A stretch of DNA of 64,000 nucleotides from an uncultured Pseudomonadales bacterium (GTDB lineage: Bacteria > Pseudomonadota > Gammaproteobacteria > Pseudomonadales > Pseudohongiellaceae). Each line of letters opens with the position of its first letter. The stretch's first letter is position 1. Location: positions 96,001-160,000 of the forward strand of contig CALTDI010000002.1 of assembly GCA_943842505.1 (NCBI GenBank). The letters run 5' to 3'. Below are positions 54,281 through 64,000 of this stretch, in pieces. Both the position numbers and the translations under genes were made by a program. Under the pieces are notes generated by a model. That model made no database searches. It was given only the letters and a program-made list of their open reading frames with translations, and was not told the DNA's origin.

Positions 54281-56920
54281 ATGCGAATCGATAAATTAAC
54301 TAGCAAGCTGCAGTCGGCCCTGGCCGACGCGCAATCTATGGCTGTGGGCGCCGACAATAATTTTATCGAGCCCTCACATCTGCTTCTAGCTTTGATAGAT
54401 CAGAAGGGAGGCTCTGTGCGCCCTCTGCTCTCGCAGACGGGTTTTGATGTGACCGATCTGCGTACCAAGCTACAGAATTTGGTCGAAGACTTGCCGAAGC
54501 TGACGGACAGTTCCGGTGAGATTTCCGTGTCCAGTGATTTGGCAAAGATGCTGAATCAGGCCGATAAGATTGCCCAGCAGAAAGGTGATTCTTTCGTGTC
54601 CAGCGAGACTATATTGCTTGTTGCCATGAAAGACTCAAGTGCTGTGGGCAAGCTGCTCAATTCCTATGGAGTTTCTGCGCAGGCTCTGGAAAATGCCATC
54701 GCGAACTTACGGGGCGGAGCGAGTGTCGACGATGCTGGGGCCGAAGATTCCTGGCAGGCTTTGGGAAAATATTGTGTCGATTTAACCGAGCGCGCCGAAA
54801 AAGGCGAGCTGGATCCGGTTATTGGTCGAGATGCAGAAATCAGGCGCACCATACAAGTACTGCAGCGCCGCACAAAGAACAACCCGGTTCTTATCGGTGA
54901 GCCTGGCGTAGGTAAAACTGCGATCCTCGAGGGGCTCGCTCAGCGCATCGTAAACGGCGAAGTGCCAGAGGGATTGAAAGACAAGAAGGTGCTGTCTCTG
55001 GACATGGGTGCATTGATAGCCGGTGCAAAATTCAGGGGAGAATTTGAAGAGCGTCTCAAGGGCGTTCTGAATGAACTTTCCAAACTCGGTGGCTCGGTAA
55101 TTTTATTTATCGATGAGCTACATACAATGGTTGGTGCAGGCAAGGGCGAAGGAGCCATGGATGCTGGCAATATGCTAAAGCCCGCTCTGGCTCGCGGAGA
55201 ACTACACTGCGTTGGAGCGACGACTCTCGACGAGTATAGACAGCACATAGAGAAAGACGCAGCACTGGAACGTCGCTTTCAAAAGGTGCTAGTAGAGGAG
55301 CCTAGCGAAGAAGATACGATTGCTATCCTGCGTGGCTTAAAAGAAAGATATGAGGTTCACCACGGTGTAGATATCTCGGACGGGGCAATCATCGCGGCGG
55401 CCAAACTCTCGCAACGCTATATCCCCGATCGACAATTACCTGACAAGGCTATCGATCTGATCGATGAGGCGGCAAGTATGATCCGCATGGAGATCGATTC
55501 CAAGCCAGAAGAGATGGATACTCTTGAGAGAAGACTCATTCAATTGAAGATGGAGCGTGAAGCGTTGAAGAAGGATGAGGATCCTGCTTCCAAAAAGCGC
55601 AAAGAGAAGTTGGAAGAAGATATCGCAGAATTGGAGAAGGAATTTTCCGATCTGGAAGATATCTGGAAGTCCGAGAAGGCATCGCTGCATGATTCACAAA
55701 CAATCAAGAGTAACCTAGAGAAGGCGCGCAACGATATGGAGCTCGCTCAACGGGCGGGTGATCTTGCGCGCATGTCGGAGATTCAATACGGCGTAATCCC
55801 AGGTCTAGAGAAAAAACTCGAGGAAGCGGCGGAAGCCGAGACGAGCGAGAAGCAGCTGCTGCGTAATCGTGTGACCGAAGAAGAGATTGCCGACGTGGTA
55901 TCTCGAGCAACCGGCATCCCGGTTAGCAAGATGTTGCAGGGTGACAAACTTCGTTTGCTAGAGATGGAGGATGCCTTGCACAAGCGAGTTATTGGTCAGA
56001 ATGAGGCGATTGAAGCGGTTGCCAATGCGGTACGCAGATCCAGGTCTGGATTGTCAGACCCGAATCGACCGAACGGTTCCTTCCTGTTTCTCGGGCCTAC
56101 GGGTGTAGGTAAGACCGAGCTGTGTAAGGCGCTGGCTGAATTCCTGTTCGATACGGAAGAGGCGATGGTGCGTATCGACATGTCCGAATTTATGGAGCAG
56201 CATTCAGTTGCGCGACTAATCGGCGCGCCTCCGGGTTATGTCGGTTATGAAGAGGGCGGCTATCTCACCGAGGCGGTGCGCAGAAGACCCTATTCGGTGT
56301 TGCTGTTAGACGAAGTCGAGAAGGCGCATACCGATGTGTTTAATATATTGCTTCAGGTATTAGATGACGGACGCCTAACTGATGGTCACGGCAGGACTGT
56401 AGATTTTAGAAATACGGTCATCGTCATGACATCTAATCTTGGCTCTGACCGAATTCAGGATATGATGGCCGATGGCGCTACAGAGGGAACTATAGATAAA
56501 GAGGTTTATGAGTCGGTAAAGGCGGCGGTTATGGAGCGGGTGGTAAAACACTTCTCTCCCGAGTTCGTCAATCGAATCGATGAGACCGTGGTGTTCCATC
56601 CTTTACTGAAAGCACAGATTCGTGGAATCGCGGACATACAGATCGAATTGCTGAATCGACGTCTTCACGACAACGATCTAGGTCTAACCGTTACGGAGGC
56701 TGTGCTCGACAAGATTGCAGAGCTTGGTTACGACCCTGTCTACGGAGCGCGACCCTTGAAACGTACCATTCAGAACCGTATCGAGAATCCGCTTGCACAG
56801 CAGATGCTGCAGGGAAGCTTCGTCGGTGGCGATGTAATCGCCATAGACCTGAATGCGGAGGGGGAGTTGGTCTTCTCCAAGGGCGAATCCAGCCCTGCCG
56901 ATAGTGCGGCTGTAGCATAA
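54281..56920 (+). CDS. clpB: Disaggregase chaperone ClpB
   Basis: A protein of 879 residues. Order: N-terminal ClpN domain (about 1-145), first AAA+ domain with Walker [11 protein letters not shown] near residue 207, the ClpB-specific coiled-coil middle domain (about 395-525), and the second AAA+ domain with [17 protein letters not shown]. The length and middle domain separate it from ClpA/ClpC. It dissolves aggregates with DnaK. A strong hairpin closes the transcription unit around its stop. Confidence 0.97.
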   Translation: MRIDKLTSKLQSALADAQSMAVGADNNFIEPSHLLLALIDQKGGSVRPLLSQTGFDVTDLRTKLQNLVEDLPKLTDSSGEISVSSDLAKMLNQADKIAQQKGDSFVSSETILLVAMKDSSAVGKLLNSYGVSAQALENAIANLRGGASVDDAGAEDSWQALGKYCVDLTERAEKGELDPVIGRDAEIRRTIQVLQRRTKNNPVLIGEPGVGKTAILEGLAQRIVNGEVPEGLKDKKVLSLDMGALIAGAKFRGEFEERLKGVLNELSKLGGSVILFIDELHTMVGAGKGEGAMDAGNMLKPALARGELHCVGATTLDEYRQHIEKDAALERRFQKVLVEEPSEEDTIAILRGLKERYEVHHGVDISDGAIIAAAKLSQRYIPDRQLPDKAIDLIDEAASMIRMEIDSKPEEMDTLERRLIQLKMEREALKKDEDPASKKRKEKLEEDIAELEKEFSDLEDIWKSEKASLHDSQTIKSNLEKARNDMELAQRAGDLARMSEIQYGVIPGLEKKLEEAAEAETSEKQLLRNRVTEEEIADVVSRATGIPVSKMLQGDKLRLLEMEDALHKRVIGQNEAIEAVANAVRRSRSGLSDPNRPNGSFLFLGPTGVGKTELCKALAEFLFDTEEAMVRIDMSEFMEQHSVARLIGAPPGYVGYEEGGYLTEAVRRRPYSVLLLDEVEKAHTDVFNILLQVLDDGRLTDGHGRTVDFRNTVIVMTSNLGSDRIQDMMADGATEGTIDKEVYESVKAAVMERVVKHFSPEFVNRIDETVVFHPLLKAQIRGIADIQIELLNRRLHDNDLGLTVTEAVLDKIAELGYDPVYGARPLKRTIQNRIENPLAQQMLQGSFVGGDVIAIDLNAEGELVFSKGESSPADSAAVA

Positions 56921-56931
56921 GCTACAGCCGC
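56906..56931 (+). terminator. Terminator-like hairpin at the clpB stop
   Basis: GCGGCTGTAGC (56906-56916), loop ATAA, GCTACAGCCGC (56921-56931): a perfect 11-bp stem whose loop contains the clpB stop codon TAA. The following TATTTACTCCTT is a weak T-tract. Confidence 0.7.
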
Positions 56932-57338
56932 TATTTACTCCTTATCAGGCGCAGCTAGGCCGCTAGATACCTTGCTGCCGTCTGCATAAGAGCTTGACTT
57001 TCCTTGGATTAATGGCAAAATCCCGCTTTGTTCCAGTAGAGAGATTCGGCCAACCGCTAGTCTTTCTGCAGTAATCTGCAAACGCCGCAACCGGCACATC
57101 GGCAGATTGCCAGCTAGGTGTCAGAAAACCTCCACCTATGAGCCCCTATCACGTTATCGCGCACGGGGCCGACAAGAAGCAAGAATCGACAGGTTTTCCT
57201 GCGTCATGCGGATTGTTAATACAAAACCATAATAATATTCGAGACACAGCGGGCCCTTTGGCCAGTTGTGCTATTACATTTTTTTCCTGTCTTTGTTTGG
57301 CAGGATTACGACGAATTACGTTTTAGAGGCAAAGAAAA
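56932..57338 (+). promoter_or_regulatory. ilvI leader region with candidate attenuator
   Basis: 407 bases separate clpB and ilvI. A stem of CACAGC/GTTGTG (57245-57250 and 57265-57270, one G-T wobble) enclosing GGCC-CTTT-GGCC is followed, eight bases on, by seven Ts (57279-57285). That resembles a transcription attenuator, but the gap before the T-run is longer than usual. A TTGACT at 56994-56999 could be a -35, without a good -10. No branched-chain-rich leader peptide is convincing. Confidence 0.45.
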
Positions 57339-59069
57339 GTGGATCAATTATCAGGTGGTGAGGCGCTCATACGTGCTCTGCACGATGAAGGCGTAGATAT
57401 CATATTCGGCTACCCGGGTGGAGCCGTATTGCACATCTACGATGCGATCTTTAATCAAGACAAGATCGAACACATATTAGTTAGACACGAGCAGGCGGCT
57501 ACCCATGCTGCCGACGGCTATGCGCGTGGCACAGGCAAGCCGGGTGTGGTGCTAGTGACCTCAGGCCCTGGTGCGACGAATGCGATTACGGGTATAGCGA
57601 CAGCCTATATGGATTCGATTCCTATGGTGGTTATCTCCGGGCAGGTTGAGAGCCGTCTGATCGGTTCCGACGGGTTTCAGGAGACAGATATGGTGGGTGT
57701 TTCTCGCCCCGTCGTAAAGCACAGCTTCATGGTGCAGAATGCTGCCGACATTCCGCTTATCGTCAAGAAGGCTTTTCATATTGCCACAACTGGGCGACCT
57801 GGCCCCGTTGTTATCGATATACCTAAAGACGTAACCGATCCGAAAGTTAAGTTCGACTACGCCTATCCGGCCGATATCAAAATGCGCTCCTATGCAGTAC
57901 CTGCAAAGGGGCACTCGGGCCAGATCAAGAAGGCTGTAGATGTATTGATGGCTGCAAAGCGCCCGATGATCTATGCCGGTGGTGGGGTTATTCAGGGTGA
58001 AGGCGCGGAATTGCTGACCGAGCTAACGCGCGAGTTGGGCTTTCCTATTACAAACACACTGATGGGCCTTGGCGCCTATCCGGCGTCGGATAAGCAGTTC
58101 GTTGGTATGTTGGGTATGCACGGAACCTACGAGGCGAATATGTCGATGCATTATTGCGACGCCCTGCTGGCTATAGGCGTACGTTTTGACGATCGTGTAA
58201 CGAACTCAGATGTAACGAAATTCTGTCCCGATGCAACTATACTGCACGTAGATATCGATCCAGCCTCTATTTCGAAGACTGTTTCCGCGGACGTTCCTAT
58301 CGTGGGTTCCGTAATCTCGGTCCTGGAAGAGATGCTGGCACAAGTAAAGGCATCGAAGCAGAAGGTTGATGAGAAATCCTTAAAAGTTTGGTGGGATCAG
58401 ATCGCGCAATGGCGGGAGAAGGATAGTCTCGGTGTCACGCCTTCTGAAGACGGCATCACGATCAAGCCACAGGAAGTCATTCAGGCGGTGTATGCAATAA
58501 CCAAGGGCGATGCCTACGTCTCCTCAGACGTGGGTCAGCACCAAATGTTTGCGGCTCAATACTACGGCTTCGACAAGCCGCGCCGCTGGATTAATTCCGG
58601 AGGTCTCGGAACTATGGGCTTTGGCTTCCCGGCGGCTATGGGAATTCAGTTTGCGTTTCCTGATGCTATTTCCGTTTGTGTAACCGGAGAGGGCAGCTTT
58701 CAGATGAACCTGCAGGAGCTTGCTACCTGTATGCAATATCAATTGCCGATAAAGATAATCTGTCTTAACAATCGTGCTCTGGGCATGGTTAAACAGTGGC
58801 AGGATATGCAGTACGGTGGCAGACATTCGCACAGTACCTATGCCGAATCATTGCCTGATTTTATCAAGCTGGCGGAATCTTACGGTCATGTCGGTATCAG
58901 GATTGAAAACAAATCTGAGTTGAATGCAAAACTTGAAGAGGCATTTGCTCTGAAAGATAGATTGGTATTTGTAGATGTCTTGGTAGATCCGGAGGAGCAC
59001 GTGTATCCGATGGCCATCAAGGGCGGCGCAATGAAAGATATGATATTGAGCAAATCGGAGCGAACCTAA
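57339..59069 (+). CDS. ilvI: Acetolactate synthase large subunit
   Basis: A protein of 576 residues with GTG start and AGAGG upstream. The thiamine-diphosphate enzyme motifs are visible: [12 protein letters not shown] with [15 protein letters not shown] (glutamate of the active site) in the N-terminal domain, and the TPP/Mg motif region around [10 protein letters not shown] and [12 protein letters not shown]. It makes 2-acetolactate from pyruvate, the first step to valine and leucine. The ilvH start overlaps its stop by one base. Confidence 0.96.
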   Translation: MDQLSGGEALIRALHDEGVDIIFGYPGGAVLHIYDAIFNQDKIEHILVRHEQAATHAADGYARGTGKPGVVLVTSGPGATNAITGIATAYMDSIPMVVISGQVESRLIGSDGFQETDMVGVSRPVVKHSFMVQNAADIPLIVKKAFHIATTGRPGPVVIDIPKDVTDPKVKFDYAYPADIKMRSYAVPAKGHSGQIKKAVDVLMAAKRPMIYAGGGVIQGEGAELLTELTRELGFPITNTLMGLGAYPASDKQFVGMLGMHGTYEANMSMHYCDALLAIGVRFDDRVTNSDVTKFCPDATILHVDIDPASISKTVSADVPIVGSVISVLEEMLAQVKASKQKVDEKSLKVWWDQIAQWREKDSLGVTPSEDGITIKPQEVIQAVYAITKGDAYVSSDVGQHQMFAAQYYGFDKPRRWINSGGLGTMGFGFPAAMGIQFAFPDAISVCVTGEGSFQMNLQELATCMQYQLPIKIICLNNRALGMVKQWQDMQYGGRHSHSTYAESLPDFIKLAESYGHVGIRIENKSELNAKLEEAFALKDRLVFVDVLVDPEEHVYPMAIKGGAMKDMILSKSERT

Positions 59070-59560
59070 TGAGACGTATAATTTCAGTTCTGATGGAAAA
59101 CGAACCAGGCGCTCTCTCGAGAGTCGTTGGTTTGTTTTCACAGCGTAATTACAACATCGATTCTTTAACTGTTGCGCCTACCGAAGATCAATCGCTCTCG
59201 CGGCTCACGCTGACAACGACCGGTGATGAGAGAAGGATCGAGCAGATTACCAAGCATCTGAATAAGCTGGTGGATGTGGTCAAGCTGGTCGATCTCACCG
59301 AAGGTGCTCATATCGAGAGGGAACTCATGCTAATAAAGGTTAAGGCTGCCGGTGCTCAACGTGCCGAGGTAACTCGAACCACGGAGATATTTCGTGGACA
59401 GGTAGTAGATTTAACAAACAGTGTATTTAGCATACAGCTGACAGGTACAAGCGATAAGCTCGATGCGTTTATTACAGCGCTTGGTGAAAGTATTGTGTTG
59501 GAGGTGGCTAGGACGGGAGTCTCAGGAATTTCCAGAGGCGAGAAGGTACTGACTCTCTAG
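59069..59560 (+). CDS. ilvH: Acetolactate synthase small (regulatory) subunit
   Basis: A protein of 163 residues with the ACT domain at the N-terminus ([33 protein letters not shown]; first part shown) and the C-terminal AHIERELMLIKV segment. It confers valine feedback control and stimulates IlvI. The terminator downstream serves it and the convergent ilvC. Confidence 0.96.
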   Translation: MRRIISVLMENEPGALSRVVGLFSQRNYNIDSLTVAPTEDQSLSRLTLTTTGDERRIEQITKHLNKLVDVVKLVDLTEGAHIERELMLIKVKAAGAQRAEVTRTTEIFRGQVVDLTNSVFSIQLTGTSDKLDAFITALGESIVLEVARTGVSGISRGEKVLTL

Positions 59561-59583
59561 GTTTGTTTAATGGGGTTTATTGC

Positions 59584-59622
59584 AGACACAAAAAAAGGGC
59601 CGAGGCCCTTTTTTTTGTGTCT
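59584..59622. terminator. Bidirectional terminator between ilvH and ilvC
   Basis: A stem of 17-18 bp: AGACAC, seven As, GGGC, loop CGAG, GCCC, eight Ts, GTGTCT. The GC core with A and T flanks gives a U-run on either strand. It lies 23 bases past ilvH and 31 bases from the ilvC stop. Confidence 0.95.
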
Positions 59623-59653
59623 GGTTTTTCTCCAGCTCAAGGCAATAGTGGTC

Positions 59654-61124
59654 CTAGACCAGTTTCTTCATTGCTGTCATATATTTACGTAGTTGCTTGC
59701 CAACAACCTCGATGGGGTGAGAGCGAATTGCATCGTTAACGCTGATCAGTTCAGCATTATCAACGCTCATGTCCGCAGTCTGTAGACCCTTGCCGATGAC
59801 GTCGGTGTCGACGCTCTTCATGAAGTCTTCCAGCAGGGGAACGCAGGCGTGGGAGAACAAGTAGCAACCGTATTCGGCTGTGTCAGAAATCACCTTATTC
59901 ATCTCGTATAATTTCTTGCGACCGATTAGGTTGGCTATTAGGGGTACTTCGTGAAGTGATTCGTAATAGGCAGACTCTTCGATAATGCCGCTCGCGGTCA
60001 TTGTTTCAAAAGCAAGTTCTACACCGGCCTTAACCATCGCCACCATGAGGATGCCATTGTCATAGTATTCCTGTTCAGGAATATCCATGTCTCCAGCTAC
60101 CGACTTTTCGAACTTCGGATTCTGTTGTCGCTTCGCGCCATCCCAAGAGCTTCGCGTCGTCATTAGCCCAGTCTTCCATCATGCCGGTGGAAAAGTTTCC
60201 AGTGATGATGTCGTCCATGTGTTTTTGGTAGAGCGGGGCCATAATGGTTTTAAGTTCTTCCGCTAGAGAATTCGCTACCAGTTTTGCTGGGTTAGACAGA
60301 CGATCCATCATGTTCGTAATGCCGCCATGCTTCAGACCTTCGGCGACTACTTCCCAGCCGTGTTGCATTAGCTTCGATGCGTAGGCGGGGTCGATACCTT
60401 TCTCGATCATTTTTTCGTAGCAGACGATAGATCCGGTCTGCAACATGCCGCAGAGGATAGTCTGTTCGCCCATCAGGTCGGATTTCACTTCCGCGATGAA
60501 TGAGGATTCGAGTACGCCTGCGCGATGTCCGCCGGTTGCCGCCGCATAGGCCTTGGCGATATCCATGCCCTCACCATTCGGATCATTCTCGGCGTGCACA
60601 GCGATCAATGTGGGAACACCAAAGCCGCGCTTGTATTCTTCACGTACTTCCGTACCTGGGCACTTAGGTGCAACCATCACGACGGTAAGGTCGTCTCGAA
60701 TCTGCATGCCTTCCTCGACGATGTTGAAACCGTGGGAGTAAGCTAGGCAGGCGCCTTCCTTCATGAGAGGCATCACCTGGCTGACTACCGGGCTGTGCTG
60801 CTTGTCCGGCGTTAGGTTTAGCACCAGATCGGCGCTGGGGATTAGTTCTTCGTAGGTGCCAACGGTGAACCCGTTTTCAGTGGCATTCTTCCAGGAATCA
60901 CGCTTTTCGGTTATGGCGGCGGCTCGCAAGGTGAAGGAAACATCCAAGCCGCTATCGCGCATGTTCAGGCCCTGATTAAGGCCCTGGGCGCCGCAACCCA
61001 CGATAACTACCTTTTTGCCATTTAGCTTGTTCACGCCATCGCTAAACTCGCCACGGTCCATAAAACGGCATTTGCCCAGTTGGTCTAACTGCAGGCGCAG
61101 GGGCAAGGTATTAAAGTAATTCAT
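59654..61124 (-). pseudogene. ilvC: Ketol-acid reductoisomerase IlvC (class II), with a +1 frameshift
   Basis: Two minus-strand frames (61124-about 60114 and about 60112-59654) make one gene. Removing one G from the minus-strand GAAGTTCG (about plus-strand 60113) gives 489 residues. The product resembles the long class II E. coli enzyme closely, from [21 protein letters not shown] through [45 protein letters not shown] and, past the break, [21 protein letters not shown]. The residue spacing around the break matches the intact family. It makes 2,3-dihydroxy-isovalerate and is normally essential without branched-chain supply, so a sequencing error is possible. Start ATG with GGAGTGG. Confidence 0.92.
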
Positions 61125-61294
61125 GAATCCACTCCGATCTGTTCATCGTATTAGTTAAATGTACTGTTATGTGATGCTGTTTAAGCGAGCTGAAGACTTA
61201 ATTTCAGTGAGGCGCGATCATATAGCATCCGCAATCTTGCGTAAAATGTTATCTTTTGACCGGAATTAGTCCCGCAGGCGCGCAAATAGGCCTG

Positions 61295-61300
61295 TATAAT
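61295..61300 (+). promoter_or_regulatory. Consensus -10 (TATAAT) upstream of pssA
   Basis: TATAAT lies 40 bases before the pssA ATG. The -35 region 17 bases upstream (CCGCAG) is poor, so the promoter would need an activator or is weak. A TTGAC at 61256-61260 is too far for normal spacing. Confidence 0.35.
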
Positions 61301-61340
61301 CACAAAGTTGTCGTAAATACTGATAGATCAGCGGGATAGC

Positions 61341-62287
61341 ATGAGCGAAGAAGAGCAAGACCAAGCGGCCGAGGGCCTACTGCCTATCGATGAGCATGAG
61401 GAGATCGTTTCCGAAGATGGCCGTAAGGTGCGTCGACGTGGAATCTACTTACTCCCGAATATGCTGACTCTGGGTGCGTTGTTTTCCGGCTTCTATGCCG
61501 TGATAGCTGGCATGTCTGGCGATTTCAATGAGGCTGGCTGGGCTATTCTAATAGCCGGCGTATTGGATGGGCTGGACGGCAGGATTGCCCGGCTGACGAA
61601 TACGCAGAGCGCCTTCGGGGCTCAATTCGATAGTTTGTCCGACATGGTCTCCTTCGGTGTGGCGCCATCTCTTATCATGTTCAGCTGGGCCTTTGAGCCG
61701 TTGGGCAGAGTGGGGTGGGCCGCCAGTTTTATCTATATGTCTTGTGCCGCGCTGCGACTCGCCCGTTTTAATGTGCAACTGGGTACGGTCGACAAGCGTT
61801 TCTTTGTCGGTCTGCAGAGTCCTTTAGCTGCTGCCGTGGTCACCTTCCTGCCGTGGGTGGGCTACAAGTATGGCCTGGAAATAACGCCAATGGTCGCTTC
61901 CTTGGGCGGCGGTTTTAACGGTTTTTATCGGTTTTCTCATGATCTCCAACTACAAGTACGTCAGTTTCAAGGAGCTGCAGTTCAAGGGGACCGTGCCCTA
62001 TATCGTGTTCGTGCTCGTAGTGATCATGTTGGTAGTGGTTGCGCAGAACCCGCATGAAGTGCTTGTTGGCGATGGCTATCGCTTATGCGCTGTCGGGTCC
62101 TATCATCTGGGCATACAGGAAGCAGTTCACAAAACCAGCAGAGGCTAAGGTCGCTACAAGTAAAAAGACTGCCAGTGTGCGCAAGGCGCGGGTAGCCAAA
62201 CCGAAACCTGAACCGCCGAAGTCTGAAAAAGCGAAACCAGGCAAAGCAAAAGTACAGAAAGATTTGAATTCAAAGGACGATAGTTAA
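61341..62287 (+). pseudogene. pssA: CDP-diacylglycerol-serine O-phosphatidyltransferase PssA, two +1 frameshifts
   Basis: Three frames in succession encode one protein. The first holds the CDP-alcohol transferase motif region (GVLDGLDGRIARLTNTQSAFG, with FDSLSDMVSFG). The second is entered near 61904-61906 (one extra G in GGG) and reads LAAVLTVFIGFLMISNYKYV. The third is entered near 62065 (one extra G) and reads LLAMAIAYALSGPIIW. Removing both bases gives 314 residues, 945 coding bases in total. It makes phosphatidylserine for phosphatidylethanolamine. The C-terminal 55 residues form an unusual Lys/Ala/Pro-rich tail. Confidence 0.9.
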
Positions 62288-62392
62288 GCTATATCTAAAT
62301 AGTTAGAACAAACAGCGAAAGAAAGTCAGGCTTGATCCTGTCTAGTTTGTTATGAAGTGGGAACTAAATTTACTATTTTCAGGAACAATATC

Positions 62393-63436
62393 ATGCTAAT
62401 TAAGAAACCATCTGACATAAAACCTTCAGAGATTACTCCGGAAAGTGTTTATAGGAATCGAAGGCAGTTTATCGGTGACGGTAGCAAGTTTTTGTTAGGA
62501 GCGGCAGCGGCGAGCGCCATGCCATCACTTGCTAATGCGCAGACCGGCGATAGCCTCAAGGCCAGGGCTCCGGTTACCATGCAGCGAACGCCACCGGCAG
62601 CCTGGTGGGCAGACAAGTTTGCTGATATTAAACCAGCGCCCGATTCAGAGCCTTTCTACACGGGTGAGGCTCTCACTCCCTATGAGGATGTGACTCAATA
62701 TAATAACTTCTATGAATTCGGAATGAACAAGGGTGATCCTTCCTCAAATTCCGGTTCCTATAAGGCCGACCCATGGTCAGTGGAGATTACCGGTGAGGTT
62801 GCGAAACCTGGCACATATAATCTGGAAGATATCCTGAAGCCTCATGACTTGGAGGAGCGCATCTATCGGCTGCGCTGTGTTGAGGCCTGGTCAATGGTTA
62901 TTCCTTGGGTTGGTTTTCCTCTGGCGGATTTGATTAAACGTTTTGAGCCTACATCCAAGGCCAAGTTTGTAGAATTTGAAACCCTCGTCGATGCTGAGAC
63001 TATGCCAGGTATTCGTTCGCGTTTTTCTATTGTCGATTGGCCTTACAGAGAAGGCCTGCGTATGGATGAGGCAATGAACCCGCTAACGCTAATGGCCGTT
63101 GGCGTCTATGGCGATTATCTGCCACCACAGAATGGTGCGCCTCTGCGTCTAATAGTTCCGTGGAAGTACGGCTTCAAGAGCATCAAGGCGATCGTGAAAA
63201 TTAATTTCAGAGAGACGATGCCAAACACGACTTGGGTAGACCTGCAGTCGCAGGAGTACGGCTTCTATGCGAATGTAAATCCCGATGTTCACCATCCGCG
63301 CTGGAGACAGGATACCGAGCGTAGATTGCCACAAACATTGTTTAGCCGGTCGCGTATAGCGACAAGGCCCTTCAATGGATATGGCGAGCAGGTGGCATCG
63401 ATGTACGAAGGCATGGATCTGTCGCGCTACTACTAA
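62393..63436 (+). CDS. msrP: Protein-methionine-sulfoxide reductase catalytic subunit MsrP
   Basis: From ATG 62393 (AGGAAC upstream) the protein has 347 residues with a Tat signal (NRRQFIGDG, then a hydrophobic stretch ending near NAQTGDS) and a sulfite-oxidase-type molybdopterin domain; the molybdenum-ligating cysteine is in [15 protein letters not shown]. MsrP repairs methionine sulfoxide in the periplasm with electrons from MsrQ, encoded next. A start at 62357 would put 12 extra residues before the Tat signal. Confidence 0.95.
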   Translation: MLIKKPSDIKPSEITPESVYRNRRQFIGDGSKFLLGAAAASAMPSLANAQTGDSLKARAPVTMQRTPPAAWWADKFADIKPAPDSEPFYTGEALTPYEDVTQYNNFYEFGMNKGDPSSNSGSYKADPWSVEITGEVAKPGTYNLEDILKPHDLEERIYRLRCVEAWSMVIPWVGFPLADLIKRFEPTSKAKFVEFETLVDAETMPGIRSRFSIVDWPYREGLRMDEAMNPLTLMAVGVYGDYLPPQNGAPLRLIVPWKYGFKSIKAIVKINFRETMPNTTWVDLQSQEYGFYANVNPDVHHPRWRQDTERRLPQTLFSRSRIATRPFNGYGEQVASMYEGMDLSRYY

Positions 63437-63480
63437 GTGTTGCAATTAATGTCCCAATCTTTGAATGCCTACAGTAGCCA

Positions 63481-64000
63481 ATGCGAAAGCTGATTAAGCC
63501 TCTGGTTTTCGTTTTGGCCCTAGTGCCATTCGCGATTCTGCTGCTGAGGATTTTCCAGAACAACCTCGGTCCCGACCCGGTGCAGGAGCTCTCTCTGGAA
63601 ACCGGTGAGTGGACTCTTCGCTTTCTGATCATTGCCCTTGCCATGACACCTCTGCGGCGTATCACGGCTCAGGTGGAGTTTACCCGCCATCGGCGTATGT
63701 TGGGTCTATTCGCTCTTTTCTACGCCACGTTGCATCTAGCGGTCTGGCTTGTGTTCTTGCTCGAGTTCCGCTGGGTTGCTATGGCGGAGGAAATCTTCGA
63801 GCGGCCCTATATAACGGTTGGCTTTAGCGCCTATCTTATTCTGCTGGCCTTAGGGCTAACCTCGCCGCGTGTCATGGTGCGCAAGCTTGGCAAGAACTGG
63901 AAGCGCTTGCACAAGCTGGTCTATGTGGCTGCTGTTCTGGGGGTCGTGCACCTATTATGGATACTACGCCTGGATATAGGTCCAGCGGTGTTCTATGGGG
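63481..64000 (+). CDS. msrQ: Heme membrane subunit MsrQ, 3'-partial
   Basis: The frame from ATG 63481 stays open for 173 codons to the right edge. It encodes a hydrophobic protein with at least four helices and the family's heme-related histidines (FYATLHLAVW, KRLHKLVY, GVVHLLW), the ferric-reductase-like pattern of MsrQ. It passes electrons from quinol to MsrP. The end lies outside the window. Confidence 0.92.
   Translation, partial: MRKLIKPLVFVLALVPFAILLLRIFQNNLGPDPVQELSLETGEWTLRFLIIALAMTPLRRITAQVEFTRHRRMLGLFALFYATLHLAVWLVFLLEFRWVAMAEEIFERPYITVGFSAYLILLALGLTSPRVMVRKLGKNWKRLHKLVYVAAVLGVVHLLWILRLDIGPAVFYG

Noticed and set aside
57138..57326. 62-codon frame upstream of ilvI, as a leader peptide or small gene
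   Set aside because: It is not rich in Leu, Ile or Val, has no good ribosome site and contains the attenuator-like hairpin; a tiny frame reading MRIVNTKP near 57205 is also too weak.

Overview
The window is ordinary-looking chromosome of a Gammaproteobacterium with moderate GC content, most likely an aerobic marine member of the Pseudomonadales/Cellvibrionales type. The evidence is gene content and order: a nadD-rsfS-rlmH-mrdA-mrdB-rlpA-dacA-ybeD-lipB-lipA block, a holA-lptE-leuS block, a ybeX-ybeY-ybeZ-miaB block, pilS-pilR, bamD/rluD-pgeF-clpB, and ilvI-ilvH/ilvC/pssA-msrP-msrQ. No insertion sequence, prophage, CRISPR array, rRNA or tRNA was recognised. Genes are tightly packed, and three convergent pairs share a CTAG that gives both their stop codons.

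Layout. 1-9.0 kb: NAD, ribosome-maturation, cell-wall elongation and lipoate genes, all on the plus strand. 9.1-23.9 kb: an accessory stretch with a membrane protein, a sterol-desaturase-family protein, an exported M1 peptidase with a DUF6702 partner, an Hsp70 homologue, an exported cyclophilin, a sodium symporter, a Tat-exported HAD protein, a frameshifted 7TM histidine kinase and a lipoprotein M3 peptidase. 23.9-32.0 kb: holA, lptE, leuS, corC, ybeY, phoH and miaB on the minus strand. In many relatives these blocks adjoin nadD, so the accessory stretch and the inverted orientation suggest a past rearrangement.

32.2-38.7 kb: DUF1820, srkA, then the most interesting unit, a minus-strand operon TlpA-like thioredoxin / DUF4266 lipoprotein / DUF3570 barrel-like protein / ApbE flavin transferase. 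A fatty-acid desaturase, slyX and a membrane-anchored cold-shock protein follow. 38.9-42.9 kb: a glycine-zipper protein, a PepSY protein and an OmpR/PhoQ-like two-component system behind an 11-bp-period direct repeat, then a TSUP transporter with a palindromic operator candidate. 43.0-47.2 kb: two convergent FimT/GspH pseudopilin genes, one truncated, and pilR-pilS. 47.4-56.9 kb: nadE, an ECF-type sigma operon, bamD, rluD, pgeF and clpB with a heat-shock-like promoter. 57.3-64 kb: ilvI-ilvH facing an inverted class II ilvC, then pssA, msrP and partial msrQ.

Three genes carry single-base frameshifts: the 7TM histidine kinase (one), ilvC (one) and pssA (two). Each is explained by one extra G or C, and deleting those bases restores full-length products. 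Sequence error and real gene decay are both possible. The thioredoxin/DUF4266/DUF3570/ApbE operon is my best candidate for an uncharacterised system: it may build a covalently flavinylated, thiol-containing redox module in the cell envelope.
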